Part shown: positions 36,407 to 44,482 of the stretch, in pieces
Position numbering within the stretch: position 1 is the first letter of the stretch
Layout: each line of letters begins with the position of its first letter
NCBI RefSeq assembly: GCF_016863515.1
Contig: NZ_BOPA01000014.1
Location: forward strand, 124,001 to 188,000
Origin: Micromonospora gifhornensis
GTDB taxonomy: Bacteria; Actinomycetota; Actinomycetes; Mycobacteriales; Micromonosporaceae
DNA: 64,000 nucleotides
Direction of reading: 5' to 3'
Position numbers and translations under genes: made by a program
Notes under the pieces: model-generated
Database searches by the model: none
Told to the model about the DNA's origin: nothing
Seen by the model: the letters and a program-made list of their open reading frames with translations, nothing else

Positions 36407-37638
36407 CGGACGACCTGCGCGTCGCGGTCGGGGCGGGTCAGCGTACCGGTACGGGCCTGGGGCGGGTAGACGATCGTCGCGTCGTCGAAGGTCTGTCCGA
36501 CCTGCTGGTACTGCATCAGGACGATGGGTGGCGGGCTGTGGTGCCAGTGCTGGTCGTCCCGCTGGAACCGCACCGGGCCCCGCCAGGTGTCGAACTCGTG
36601 GGTCTCCAGCGCCTCGATCAGCGCCTCGCGGCTCAGTTCGCGCGCGGCGTCGGCGGCCTGACCGAGGATCGTGACGTCGGTGAAGGCGTTCAGCGCGTTG
36701 TCCGGTGGGAACGACCCGAAGCGTTCGGCGTAGCGCTCGGTGAACCAGCGACCGATCTCCGTCAGGCCCGGCCAGGACGGCCGGTACAGCAGCGCGGGCC
36801 AGATGACGTGGTTGCCGACCTCGCCGGCGAGGCGCCAGTAGTCCTGCGAGCGCATCGGGAAGGGGAAGAGGACCACGAGCATCGGTCCGGGCAGCAGTCC
36901 GACTTCCGCGGCCTGCTGGATGATCATGTAGTTGGTCCGGACCACACCCCCGTTGATGAGGGCGTCCGGCGCGAAGTCCTTGACCGCCCGGAGCTGGTCG
37001 CGGACGTCGTCGGTGGTGTCCTGCGGGAAGTCGAAGCGGAGCACCTCGACGCCGCGTGCGGTCAACTCGTCGGCGATGGTGTCGGCGTTCATCAGGCCGA
37101 AGACGGTGTCCGCCGCGAGGATCCCCGCCTTGCGGACCCCCTGTTCGACGAGCAGGTCGGCGATCATCGGGGCCCGGTCGGCGATGGTGAAGTAGGTGCG
37201 GAAGAGGGTGCGGCGACGTTGCTGGGTCAGCGTGCTGTGCCCGTTCTCCACGAACAGCGGCACGCCGAACAGTTCGGCGGCCGCCGACACTCCGGGTGCG
37301 GTCCGCAGATGCCACTGCCCGATGACCGCGTGCACCTGGTCCACCAGGGCGAGTTTCGCCAGCCCGCCGACGGCGCTGCGCTGCATGATCTCGCCCTCCT
37401 CCAGGGGCTGGTCGTTCTGCAGCACCAGCCGTACCGGCAGCCCGCCGCGTACGCCGCCGCGTTCGTTGAGGTACTCCGCGCCGAGGCAGGCCGCCCGCAC
37501 GATCAGTTCACCGGCGGTGGCGTCACCGGGACCGGTGACCGGCGTCAGCAAGCCGATGGTGAGCGCCTCGCCCGCCCCGACCGTGGCGTCGTTGGTGGCC
37601 GCGATCAGCGCGGCGGCGCGAGATTGGGGTGTGGTCAC
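36403..37638 (-). CDS. Periplasmic-binding-protein homologue without signal peptide
   Basis: 411 residues of the branched-chain-amino-acid/amide binding fold (GLLTPVTGPGDATAGE, AACLGAEYLNERGGVRG, VHAVIGQW). The N-terminus (TTPQSRAAALIAATNDATVG) has no hydrophobic signal or lipobox, and no ABC permease or ATPase lies nearby, so it should stay in the cytoplasm as a small-molecule binder like AmiC. AGGGAGGA precedes the GTG start. It is a member of the amino-acid-modifying operon; its role is unknown, possibly sensing or substrate carrying. Confidence 0.85.
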   Translation of the reverse strand: MTTPQSRAAALIAATNDATVGAGEALTIGLLTPVTGPGDATAGELIVRAACLGAEYLNERGGVRGGLPVRLVLQNDQPLEEGEIMQRSAVGGLAKLALVDQVHAVIGQWHLRTAPGVSAAAELFGVPLFVENGHSTLTQQRRRTLFRTYFTIADRAPMIADLLVEQGVRKAGILAADTVFGLMNADTIADELTARGVEVLRFDFPQDTTDDVRDQLRAVKDFAPDALINGGVVRTNYMIIQQAAEVGLLPGPMLVVLFPFPMRSQDYWRLAGEVGNHVIWPALLYRPSWPGLTEIGRWFTERYAERFGSFPPDNALNAFTDVTILGQAADAARELSREALIEALETHEFDTWRGPVRFQRDDQHWHHSPPPIVLMQYQQVGQTFDDATIVYPPQARTGTLTRPDRDAQVVR

Positions 37639-37674
37639 GGGGTCCTCCCTGGTGCGGCGGTGCTGCGGGGCAAG

Positions 37675-38799
37675 TCACGGACGGTGGAACGCGGCGAACT
37701 CCCGGGCCAGGCGGGCCGGATCGAGTCCGTAGTCTTCGGCCCGGTACCGGTAGGCGCCGGTGCTGTACTGCGGGTGGTCCGCGAGGTAGCGGCGCATGGC
37801 CGCCTCGGCCGGTGCCGCCAGCCCGATGCCGAGCTGGTCGCAGATGTCGCGCAGGACGGCGATCGGGTCGCGGAGCAGGGCGGGGTAGTCCGCCTCGACC
37901 AGTTGCACGGTCGAGGGCAGGGCGCTGCGGTCGCGCGCGTACCGGCGCAGTCCGGTGCCGACCGCCGTCGACCACTGCCGACCTATCTCGTGCCGGTCGA
38001 TGGTCGCGCAGCGGGCGCCGCGTACCGTCTCGCAGAGCAGGCAGGTGGAGGCCACGGTGACAGCGGGATCGCGGTGCAGCACCACGATCCGTGCGTCGGG
38101 GTAGACCTGGACCAGGTCGCGCAGGTGCCACAGGTGGAACGGGCACTTGAGGACCACCTGACGGCCGGGGCGGCGCCACAGGATCGCCTGGAGTTGGCGG
38201 CGGTGGTCCCGGTACGCCTGCACCATGCCGGTCTCGTCGAGCCAACGGTCGTACGACGGCACCCGGTAGCGCATCCCGTAGACCATGCTGGCGAAGGCGT
38301 TGCCGGTCAGCCGGTGGCACTCGTCGGGGCGGTTCGCGTCGAGGAAGTGCATCGACCGCAACAGTGGGGCGACCCGGTAGTACTCGTCGACGTACCCCTG
38401 GGCCCGGTCGGCGAGCGTCCGCGCGTCCGCGCCGGGTTCGCTGACCGGCAGCATCAGCTCCCACAATGCGGGCGCCCGCAGCGCGGGGTGTTCGGTGAGC
38501 AGGTTCTGCACGAGCGTGGTGCCGCTTCTGAGCAGCCCGGTCACGAAGATCGGCCGGTGCACCGGGACGGCGCCGACCTGAGGTACCTGCGCGTGCAGCC
38601 GGTCCACCGCGGTCCGCGTCCGCAGGGCCGCGACCAGACTGGCGTGTACGGCGGCCGCACCCTGCGGGTGCAGTCGGGCCTCCTCGCGCAGCGCGTCGGC
38701 GAGCCGGTGCAGGCCCTGCTGGTAGTGGGCGTCCGGGTCGACGGGGTGGTCCGCCTCGGCGAGCATGGCGGTGGTGTCGAGGGTGACCTGGGTGGTCAT
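37675..38799 (-). CDS. PAPS-dependent sulfotransferase family protein
   Basis: 374 residues from ATG 38799. The 5-prime-phosphosulfate loop is FVTGLLRSGTTLVQNLL and the 3-prime-phosphate region is VVLHRDPAVTVAS, both characteristic of the Sulfotransfer_3 group. It should transfer sulfate from PAPS to a hydroxyl or amine, giving a sulfated peptide or intermediate. The acceptor is not predictable. It overlaps the hydroxyacid dehydrogenase gene by four bases. Confidence 0.9.
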   Translation of the reverse strand: MTTQVTLDTTAMLAEADHPVDPDAHYQQGLHRLADALREEARLHPQGAAAVHASLVAALRTRTAVDRLHAQVPQVGAVPVHRPIFVTGLLRSGTTLVQNLLTEHPALRAPALWELMLPVSEPGADARTLADRAQGYVDEYYRVAPLLRSMHFLDANRPDECHRLTGNAFASMVYGMRYRVPSYDRWLDETGMVQAYRDHRRQLQAILWRRPGRQVVLKCPFHLWHLRDLVQVYPDARIVVLHRDPAVTVASTCLLCETVRGARCATIDRHEIGRQWSTAVGTGLRRYARDRSALPSTVQLVEADYPALLRDPIAVLRDICDQLGIGLAAPAEAAMRRYLADHPQYSTGAYRYRAEDYGLDPARLAREFAAFHRP

Positions 38800-39761
38800 G
38801 CGATCTCCGTCCGGGCCAGGTAGGGGCAGCCGGTAGCGCCCTGCTCGGCCGGTGCCACCGCGGCCGACCAGGCCGCGAACTCGGCGAGGAAGACCTTGGC
38901 CACGGCGTGTTCCTCCTCCGGGAAGCGGTACGCCCCGTGCGGCGTGACGAACAACCGGGGCACGCTCCACAGCGGGCTCCCCGGTGGCAGCGGCTCCTCG
39001 TCGTGCACGTCCAGCACCGCGCCGCGCAACCGCCCGGCCCGCAACCTGTCGACCAGGGCGGCGGTGTCCATGGTGTCGGCGCGGCCGACGTTGACCACGA
39101 CCGCGTCGTCCGGCAGCGCCTCGATCACCTGCCGGTCGACCAGACCACGGGTGCCCGGGTTGCTCGGCAGGGTGTTGACGAGGTGGTCGGTGTCCGCGGC
39201 GGCGGCCCGCAGGACGTGCGGCGGCAGGACCGTGCCGGCCAGTGGTGACGGTCGGGCGGTGCGGGTGATCGCGGTGACCCGTACCCCGAATGCGGCGGCC
39301 AGTTCGGCTACCGCCGAACCGATGCGGCCCAGGCCGAGCAGCAGCAGTCGGGAGCCGGCGACCAGTCGCGCGTCGGGTAGCTGCCAGCGATGCTCGTGCT
39401 GCTGGTCACGGAGTCGGGGCAGGTCCTTGGCCAGGGCCAGGACCGCCGTCCAGGCGAACTCGGCGACGGCCCGGACGGGGACGGTGGCGGAGGTGGTGAC
39501 CCGCAGTCCGGGCGGCGCACCGGCGGCGGCGAGATGATCCGTACCGGTCCCGGTCAGGTGCAGCCAGGACAGCCGGGTGCACCGCTTCAGCAGGCCGTCG
39601 GGGAGCCGGTTGGCGACGAGTACGTCGATCGTTTCCGGCTGCGGCGGGTCGGTCCGCAGGTCGGACGCGACGTCGACGCGTACCCCTGGGTGGGCTGCCT
39701 GTAGGGCCCGGGTGATGGCCGGGCCCATGCTCGGGTGGTACACACAGACGCGCGGGCTCAT
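38796..39761 (-). CDS. D-2-hydroxyacid dehydrogenase, NAD-binding
   Basis: 321 residues. The Rossmann motif GLGRIGSAVA lies in the middle, the catalytic Arg/Glu region is NVGRADTMD followed by LDVHDEEPLP, and the catalytic His lies in TPHGAYRF. It interconverts a 2-oxo acid and a D-2-hydroxyacid. ATGA overlaps couple it to both flanking genes. With the amino acid dehydrogenase and TPP enzyme it forms part of a keto-acid-processing operon. Confidence 0.9.
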   Translation of the reverse strand: MSPRVCVYHPSMGPAITRALQAAHPGVRVDVASDLRTDPPQPETIDVLVANRLPDGLLKRCTRLSWLHLTGTGTDHLAAAGAPPGLRVTTSATVPVRAVAEFAWTAVLALAKDLPRLRDQQHEHRWQLPDARLVAGSRLLLLGLGRIGSAVAELAAAFGVRVTAITRTARPSPLAGTVLPPHVLRAAAADTDHLVNTLPSNPGTRGLVDRQVIEALPDDAVVVNVGRADTMDTAALVDRLRAGRLRGAVLDVHDEEPLPPGSPLWSVPRLFVTPHGAYRFPEEEHAVAKVFLAEFAAWSAAVAPAEQGATGCPYLARTEIA

Positions 39762-40897
39762 ACGCTCAGCGGTTCCGCGGCGATGGTCCGTGCGTGGACG
39801 CGCTGGGCGGCGAGGGAGTCGGCGACGACGCTCAGCGGGCGATCGGTGCCGTGGGCCTGGGTGATGACCTCGGCCGTGTTGTCCCTGATGATCGTGGCGA
39901 CGGTCTCGAACAGGGCGGCGACCAGGCTGTCCGGGTCGGTGTACGTGCCGACCGAGTCGGTGAGCAGCATTCCTGTCACCGCCGCCGCCCCGACGTTCAC
40001 CACCGGGCCGGGCAGGGTGTGCACGCCGCGCTGGAGGAGCAGCTTCTCGGCGGCGGGGGTGCAGGTCAGGTTGCCGGCCTCGACGAGCAGGTGCGGGATG
40101 ACCCGGTCCACGTTCGTCTCGTTGACAGCTCCGCTGCCGGCGGCGAGGACCAGGACGTCGGCGGGGACGTCGAGCCAGGCGTCCGACGCGTCGGTCAACT
40201 CGATTCCGGCGGGCAGGCGGCGCCGGTCGATGGTGCCGGTGCTGTCGGTGGCGTCCAGCAGCGCACTGACCGGGAGTCCGCCGGTGGCGCTGATGGTGCC
40301 GAGCCGGTCGGCGACGGCGACGATCGGATAGCCGCGGGCGGCGAGCCCGGAGGCGACCGCCCGGCCGACGACACCGAAGCCCTGGATGACGATGGAACGC
40401 ACCGCCTCCGGCCCGAGCAGCTGGGCGGCGGCGGTGTCGACCGCCTCGCAGACCCCGAGCCCGGTCACCTCGCGGCAGCGCCGCCACAGTTCCCCCCAGC
40501 TGCACGGCAGCCAGGGGAGTTGACGCCGGGGATCGAAGCCGGCGGCGGAGAAGAACAGGTCCCGGTCGTCGTGGGTGATGCCCTGGTCCGAGCCGAGGTA
40601 CAGGCCGCCGCGCAGCAGGGGGGTGAGCTGCCGGCCGAACGCGGTCAGGACCTTGTTGCGGTGCGGTCCCGGTGGCAGGCCGCAGCGGATGCCGGCCTTC
40701 GCGCCGCCGATCGGCACCCCGGCCAGGGCCAGTTTTCTCGTCATCGCCGAGGCGAGGCCGGCGACCTCGTCGACGGTGACGTCGGTGGTCATCCGGGTTC
40801 CGCCCATCGCCCGGCCGGCGACGAGTGAGTCGACGACGACGAACGCCTCGACGTCGTTCTTCTCGTCGCGGATAAGGATCCTCATCTGACTGGTCAT
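39758..40897 (-). CDS. Glu/Leu/Phe/Val-type amino acid dehydrogenase
   Basis: 379 residues from ATG 40897, with GGAG upstream. The catalytic-Lys loop is GVPIGGAKAGI, and the NAD fold follows (VIQGFGVVGRAVASGL). The length and GGTRM motif fit Leu/Val/Phe dehydrogenases. It deaminates an amino acid to its 2-oxo acid, or aminates in reverse. First gene of the eight-gene minus-strand operon. Confidence 0.88.
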   Translation of the reverse strand: MTSQMRILIRDEKNDVEAFVVVDSLVAGRAMGGTRMTTDVTVDEVAGLASAMTRKLALAGVPIGGAKAGIRCGLPPGPHRNKVLTAFGRQLTPLLRGGLYLGSDQGITHDDRDLFFSAAGFDPRRQLPWLPCSWGELWRRCREVTGLGVCEAVDTAAAQLLGPEAVRSIVIQGFGVVGRAVASGLAARGYPIVAVADRLGTISATGGLPVSALLDATDSTGTIDRRRLPAGIELTDASDAWLDVPADVLVLAAGSGAVNETNVDRVIPHLLVEAGNLTCTPAAEKLLLQRGVHTLPGPVVNVGAAAVTGMLLTDSVGTYTDPDSLVAALFETVATIIRDNTAEVITQAHGTDRPLSVVADSLAAQRVHARTIAAEPLSV

Positions 40898-40970
40898 GCG
40901 ACTCCGATCAGGGAAAAGCCGCCGGTCACACCGACGTCGGCTGCCGTGGCGGTCCGCGTCCCGCGCGCCG

Positions 40971-41031
40971 TTGACGAGGCGATACTAAACAACTAACGTG
41001 ACAAGAGTAAAGCAGACATAACAACAGTCAA
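40971..41031. promoter_or_regulatory. Divergent promoters for the keto-acid operon and HPG genes
   Basis: Plus strand: TTGACG (40971-40976), 17 bases, TAACGT (40994-40999). Minus strand: TTGACT (41031-41026), 16 bases, TACTCT (41009-41004), reading TTGACTGTTGTT at its start. The minus-strand unit matches the promoter at 51292-51319 over 18 of 28 positions with identical spacing. This AT-rich island contrasts with its GC-rich surroundings. Confidence 0.55.
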
Positions 41032-41048
41032 CAGTGGTGGGAGTCGAA

Positions 41049-42086
41049 GTGTTCCGTGACATCCCGTACCTGGACCTGGTCACCGACGATCCGCAGAGCG
41101 TCATCGGCTACCTGTCCGACCAACTCGCCTTCGTTCCGGCGGCACGCGCCGCCGATGCCGATCGGCAGGCGTTGGCGCTGCGAAACGGCCCGGTGACAAT
41201 CGTCGTGTCGTCCCCGGTAGGCGCCCGTGGGCCGTACGCGAAGCACCTCGACCGGCACGGCGCGGGCATCATCGACGTCCCGATGACGAGCACCGACCTC
41301 GACGCGGACGTCCACCGGCTCGTACGGTCCGCGACGCCGATGCTGCCCGCGCCGGGCGGCGCCGCCCGCGCCGCGGGGTTCGGACCGGTCGTGCACACCC
41401 TGCTCCCCGTCGGAGCCGATCCCCTGCCGCCCGGCCTGTCCTGGACCTACCTGCCCGAACAGCCCGTCTCCCGGGGCGCGCTCGACATCCAGGCCCTCGA
41501 CCACATCGCCGTCTGCCTGCCCGGGGGCACCCTGCAACAGACCGCCGACCACTACGCCGACGCCTTCGGCCTGCCCCGGTACTCCAGCGAGTACATCGAG
41601 GTCGGGGCACAGGCGATGGATTCGGTGGTGGTCCGCAGCCCGTCCGGCGCCATCACCTTCACCCTCATCGAGCCCGACCTGTCGCACGCGCCCGGACAGA
41701 TCGACGAGTTCCTCGACCGGCACGCCGGAGCGGGCGTCCAGCACCTGGCCTTCCTCGTCGACGACATCGTCACCGCCGTCCGGCAGGGACGCGACGCCGG
41801 GATCAGCTTCCTCACCCCACCGGGCGTCTACTACGAGACGTTGCTGGAACGAGTCACCTCGCTGCGCGACCGCATCGCGGACCTGCGCGACACCGGGGTG
41901 CTCGCCGACTGCGACGAGTGGGGCTACCTGCTCCAGATCTTCACCCGCTCGCCGTACCCGCGTCGGACCCTCTTCTACGAGCTGATCCAGCGCAACGACG
42001 CCCGTGGCTTCGGCAGCGCCAACATCCGCGCCCTCTACGAGGCGGTGGAACGCGAGCGCCAACGCGAGAGCACGCGGACCCGATGA
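41049..42086 (+). CDS. hmaS: 4-Hydroxymandelate synthase (HmaS)
   Basis: 345 residues from GTG 41049, preceded by GGGAG (GTG 41034 is the alternative). It has two VOC repeats, with the iron ligands H152 (LDHIAV), H232 (VQHLAF) and E311 (FYELIQ) of the HPPD/HmaS family. It converts 4-hydroxyphenylpyruvate with O2 to 4-hydroxymandelate, the first step to 4-hydroxyphenylglycine. HPPD is the close alternative, but the next gene is the HPG oxidase-aminotransferase, which favours HmaS. The stop overlaps that gene by four bases. Confidence 0.9.
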   Translation: MFRDIPYLDLVTDDPQSVIGYLSDQLAFVPAARAADADRQALALRNGPVTIVVSSPVGARGPYAKHLDRHGAGIIDVPMTSTDLDADVHRLVRSATPMLPAPGGAARAAGFGPVVHTLLPVGADPLPPGLSWTYLPEQPVSRGALDIQALDHIAVCLPGGTLQQTADHYADAFGLPRYSSEYIEVGAQAMDSVVVRSPSGAITFTLIEPDLSHAPGQIDEFLDRHAGAGVQHLAFLVDDIVTAVRQGRDAGISFLTPPGVYYETLLERVTSLRDRIADLRDTGVLADCDEWGYLLQIFTRSPYPRRTLFYELIQRNDARGFGSANIRALYEAVERERQRESTRTR

Positions 42087-44482
42087 CGGCGTACCTCACC
42101 CTCGACGACCTCGCCGCCACCGCCCGCAGCAAGCTACCGGCCGAGGTCTGGGACTTCGTCGAGGGCGGCGCCGGCCGGGAACGGACCCTCGCGGCCAACC
42201 GGGACGCGTTCGCGCGGATCAGGCTCCGGCCCCGGGTGCTGACCGGGGTGACCGAGGTGGACCCCAGGGTCGACGTCCTCGGCCGTGCCTGGGCCGCCCC
42301 GGTCGGCATCGCGCCGCTGGCGTACCACACCCTGGTCCACCCGGACGGGGAACTGGCCACCGCGCGGGCCGCCGGCGCCTGCGGCGTACCGCTCGTCGTC
42401 AGCACCATGGCCGGTCGCGCGTTCGACGAGATCCGCGCAGAGACCACCGCGCCGCTGTGGCTGCAGCTGTACCCACTGCGCGATCCCGCCGCGACGGCAC
42501 ATCTGGTGCGTACGGCCGAGCGAGCGGGATTCGACGCGCTGGTGCTCACCGTCGACGCTCCCCGTCTCGGCCGCCGCCTGCGCGACCTGCGCAACGGCTT
42601 CCGGCTGCCGGACGGCGTCGCACCGGTCAACCTGCCCGCGTCCTGGCGCACCGGGGCCGCCCGTCCCGCCGGACACGCGGAGACCCACTTCGCGACCGGA
42701 CTCACCTGGGACGACGTCGCCCGGTGGTGCGCCTCGACCACGCTCCCCGTCATCGTCAAGGGGGTGCTGACCGCCGAGGACGCCCGGCTGGCCGTCGCGG
42801 CGGGCGTCGCCGGCCTGGTCGTCTCCAACCACGGTGGACGGCAACTCGACGGCGCGACCGCGTCCATCGACGCCCTGCCCGAGGTGGCCCGCGCCGTCGA
42901 CGGCGCCGCCGTGGTCCTGCTCGACGGCGGCGTACGCACCGGCGCCGACGTCCTCGGCGCGCTGGCTCTCGGCGCCACCGGGGTGCTGGTCGGACGGCCG
43001 GTGCTGCACGGGCTGGCCGTCGACGGGGAACAGGGGGTCGGCGAGGTCCTCCGCATCCTGATCGAGGAGTTCGTCGAGAGCATGTTCCTGACCGGTCTGG
43101 CCGCCGTCGCCGACATCGGTCCGGCCACGGTCACCGCCCCCGTCACCGGCTCGGTCACCGGTCCACCGGAGCCGACCGCCGGCGCGCTGCCGACCGGACT
43201 GCATCTCACCGACCTGCACGCGAGCCTGCGTCATCCGGTGCTCCGCACCATGACCTTCCTCAACGAGATCGTCGCCCGCTATCCCGACGCAGTGTCGTTC
43301 GCACCCGGTCGTCCCTTCGAGGACGGCTACGACCTGGCGGAGCTGTCCGGGCACCTGGGTGCCTACCTCGAACACCGGCAGGCCGGCGGGCAGACCGGAA
43401 CCGTCCTGACCCGTGAGCTGTTCCAGTACGGCCCGACCGCTGGCACGATCCGCGACATCGTCGCCCAGACGGTCGCCCAGGACGAGGGAATCCACGTTGC
43501 CCCCGAGGCGTACGTGATCACGGTGGGGGCGCAGGAAGGGCTGTTGATCACCGTCCGGGCGTTCTGTGCCGGCCCCGACGACGTGCTGCTGGTTCCCGAT
43601 CCCTGCTACACCGGCGTCACCGGCGTGGCGAGCCTGCTCGGCGTGAGCGTCGAGGCGGTCCCGGAGACCACCGACGGTCCCGACCTGGCGTATCTGGACC
43701 GCCTGCTGGCACGGCTGCACGCCGAGAAACGGCGGGCCCGACTGCTGTACCTGGTCCCGGACGCCGCCAATCCCTCCGGCACCACGATGAGCCGCGACGC
43801 CCGCGAGCACCTGCTGCACCTGCTGCGGCCGTACGGCACGGTGGTGCTCGAAGACACCCCGTACCGGCTGCTCGGCCCCGCCGACCGTCCACCCACGCTC
43901 AAGGCGCTCGATCGACACGGGCAGGTCGTCCACGTGGGATCGTTCGCCAAGTCCGCCTTTCCCGGTGCCCGCGTGGGCTACGTCATCGCCGACCAGACCC
44001 TGTACCGACCCGACGGCACCGGCCTGCTGGCCGACGAACTCAGCAAGATCAAGAGCATGGTCACGGTGAACACCTCACCGGTCAGCCAGGCACTCATCGG
44101 TGGACTGCTGCTGCGCGCCGGTCACCGGCTCGGTGCGGCCACCGCCCCGGCCGCCCGCCGGTACTCGGCGATGATGCGCCTGCTCCGCGCCGAACTGGAC
44201 CGCCACTTCCCGCAGCCGGTACGCGACCGGCTCGGGGTCAGCTGGAACGACCCGGACAGCGGCTTCTTCCTGAGCCTGACCGTGCCGTTCGTCGCCGGCG
44301 ACGAGCAACTCGACGACTGCGCCCGTCGCTACGGGGTGCTGTGGACGCCGATGAGCTACTTCCACGTGCGTTCCGACGCCGGGCAGCGCGCCGTACGTCT
44401 GTCCGTCAGCTACCTCACCGAGCAGGAGATCGTCGACGGCGTCGGACGGCTGGCCCGCTTCATCACGGACACCGCGTCATGA
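42083..44482 (+). CDS. Fused 4-hydroxymandelate oxidase and 4-hydroxyphenylglycine aminotransferase
   Basis: 799 residues. Residues about 1-370 are an FMN alpha-hydroxyacid oxidase (Hmo): IAPLAYH, VSNHGGRQLDGA with catalytic His H250, and LDGGVRTGADV. A Pro/Thr/Val linker precedes the aminotransferase (HpgT, about 385-799) with Lys K623 in SFAKSAFPGARVGY. Together they oxidise 4-hydroxymandelate to the glyoxylate and transaminate it to 4-hydroxyphenylglycine. In several glycopeptide clusters the two are separate genes. The start overlaps the HmaS stop (ATGA) and the stop overlaps the free A-domain gene. Confidence 0.92.
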   Translation: MTAYLTLDDLAATARSKLPAEVWDFVEGGAGRERTLAANRDAFARIRLRPRVLTGVTEVDPRVDVLGRAWAAPVGIAPLAYHTLVHPDGELATARAAGACGVPLVVSTMAGRAFDEIRAETTAPLWLQLYPLRDPAATAHLVRTAERAGFDALVLTVDAPRLGRRLRDLRNGFRLPDGVAPVNLPASWRTGAARPAGHAETHFATGLTWDDVARWCASTTLPVIVKGVLTAEDARLAVAAGVAGLVVSNHGGRQLDGATASIDALPEVARAVDGAAVVLLDGGVRTGADVLGALALGATGVLVGRPVLHGLAVDGEQGVGEVLRILIEEFVESMFLTGLAAVADIGPATVTAPVTGSVTGPPEPTAGALPTGLHLTDLHASLRHPVLRTMTFLNEIVARYPDAVSFAPGRPFEDGYDLAELSGHLGAYLEHRQAGGQTGTVLTRELFQYGPTAGTIRDIVAQTVAQDEGIHVAPEAYVITVGAQEGLLITVRAFCAGPDDVLLVPDPCYTGVTGVASLLGVSVEAVPETTDGPDLAYLDRLLARLHAEKRRARLLYLVPDAANPSGTTMSRDAREHLLHLLRPYGTVVLEDTPYRLLGPADRPPTLKALDRHGQVVHVGSFAKSAFPGARVGYVIADQTLYRPDGTGLLADELSKIKSMVTVNTSPVSQALIGGLLLRAGHRLGAATAPAARRYSAMMRLLRAELDRHFPQPVRDRLGVSWNDPDSGFFLSLTVPFVAGDEQLDDCARRYGVLWTPMSYFHVRSDAGQRAVRLSVSYLTEQEIVDGVGRLARFITDTAS

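Noticed and set aside
37675-38799. Sulfotransferase plus diaminobutyrate genes as a monobactam pathway
   Set aside because: No beta-lactam-forming domain or N-sulfonating context can be seen; sulfotransferases of this family modify many substrates.
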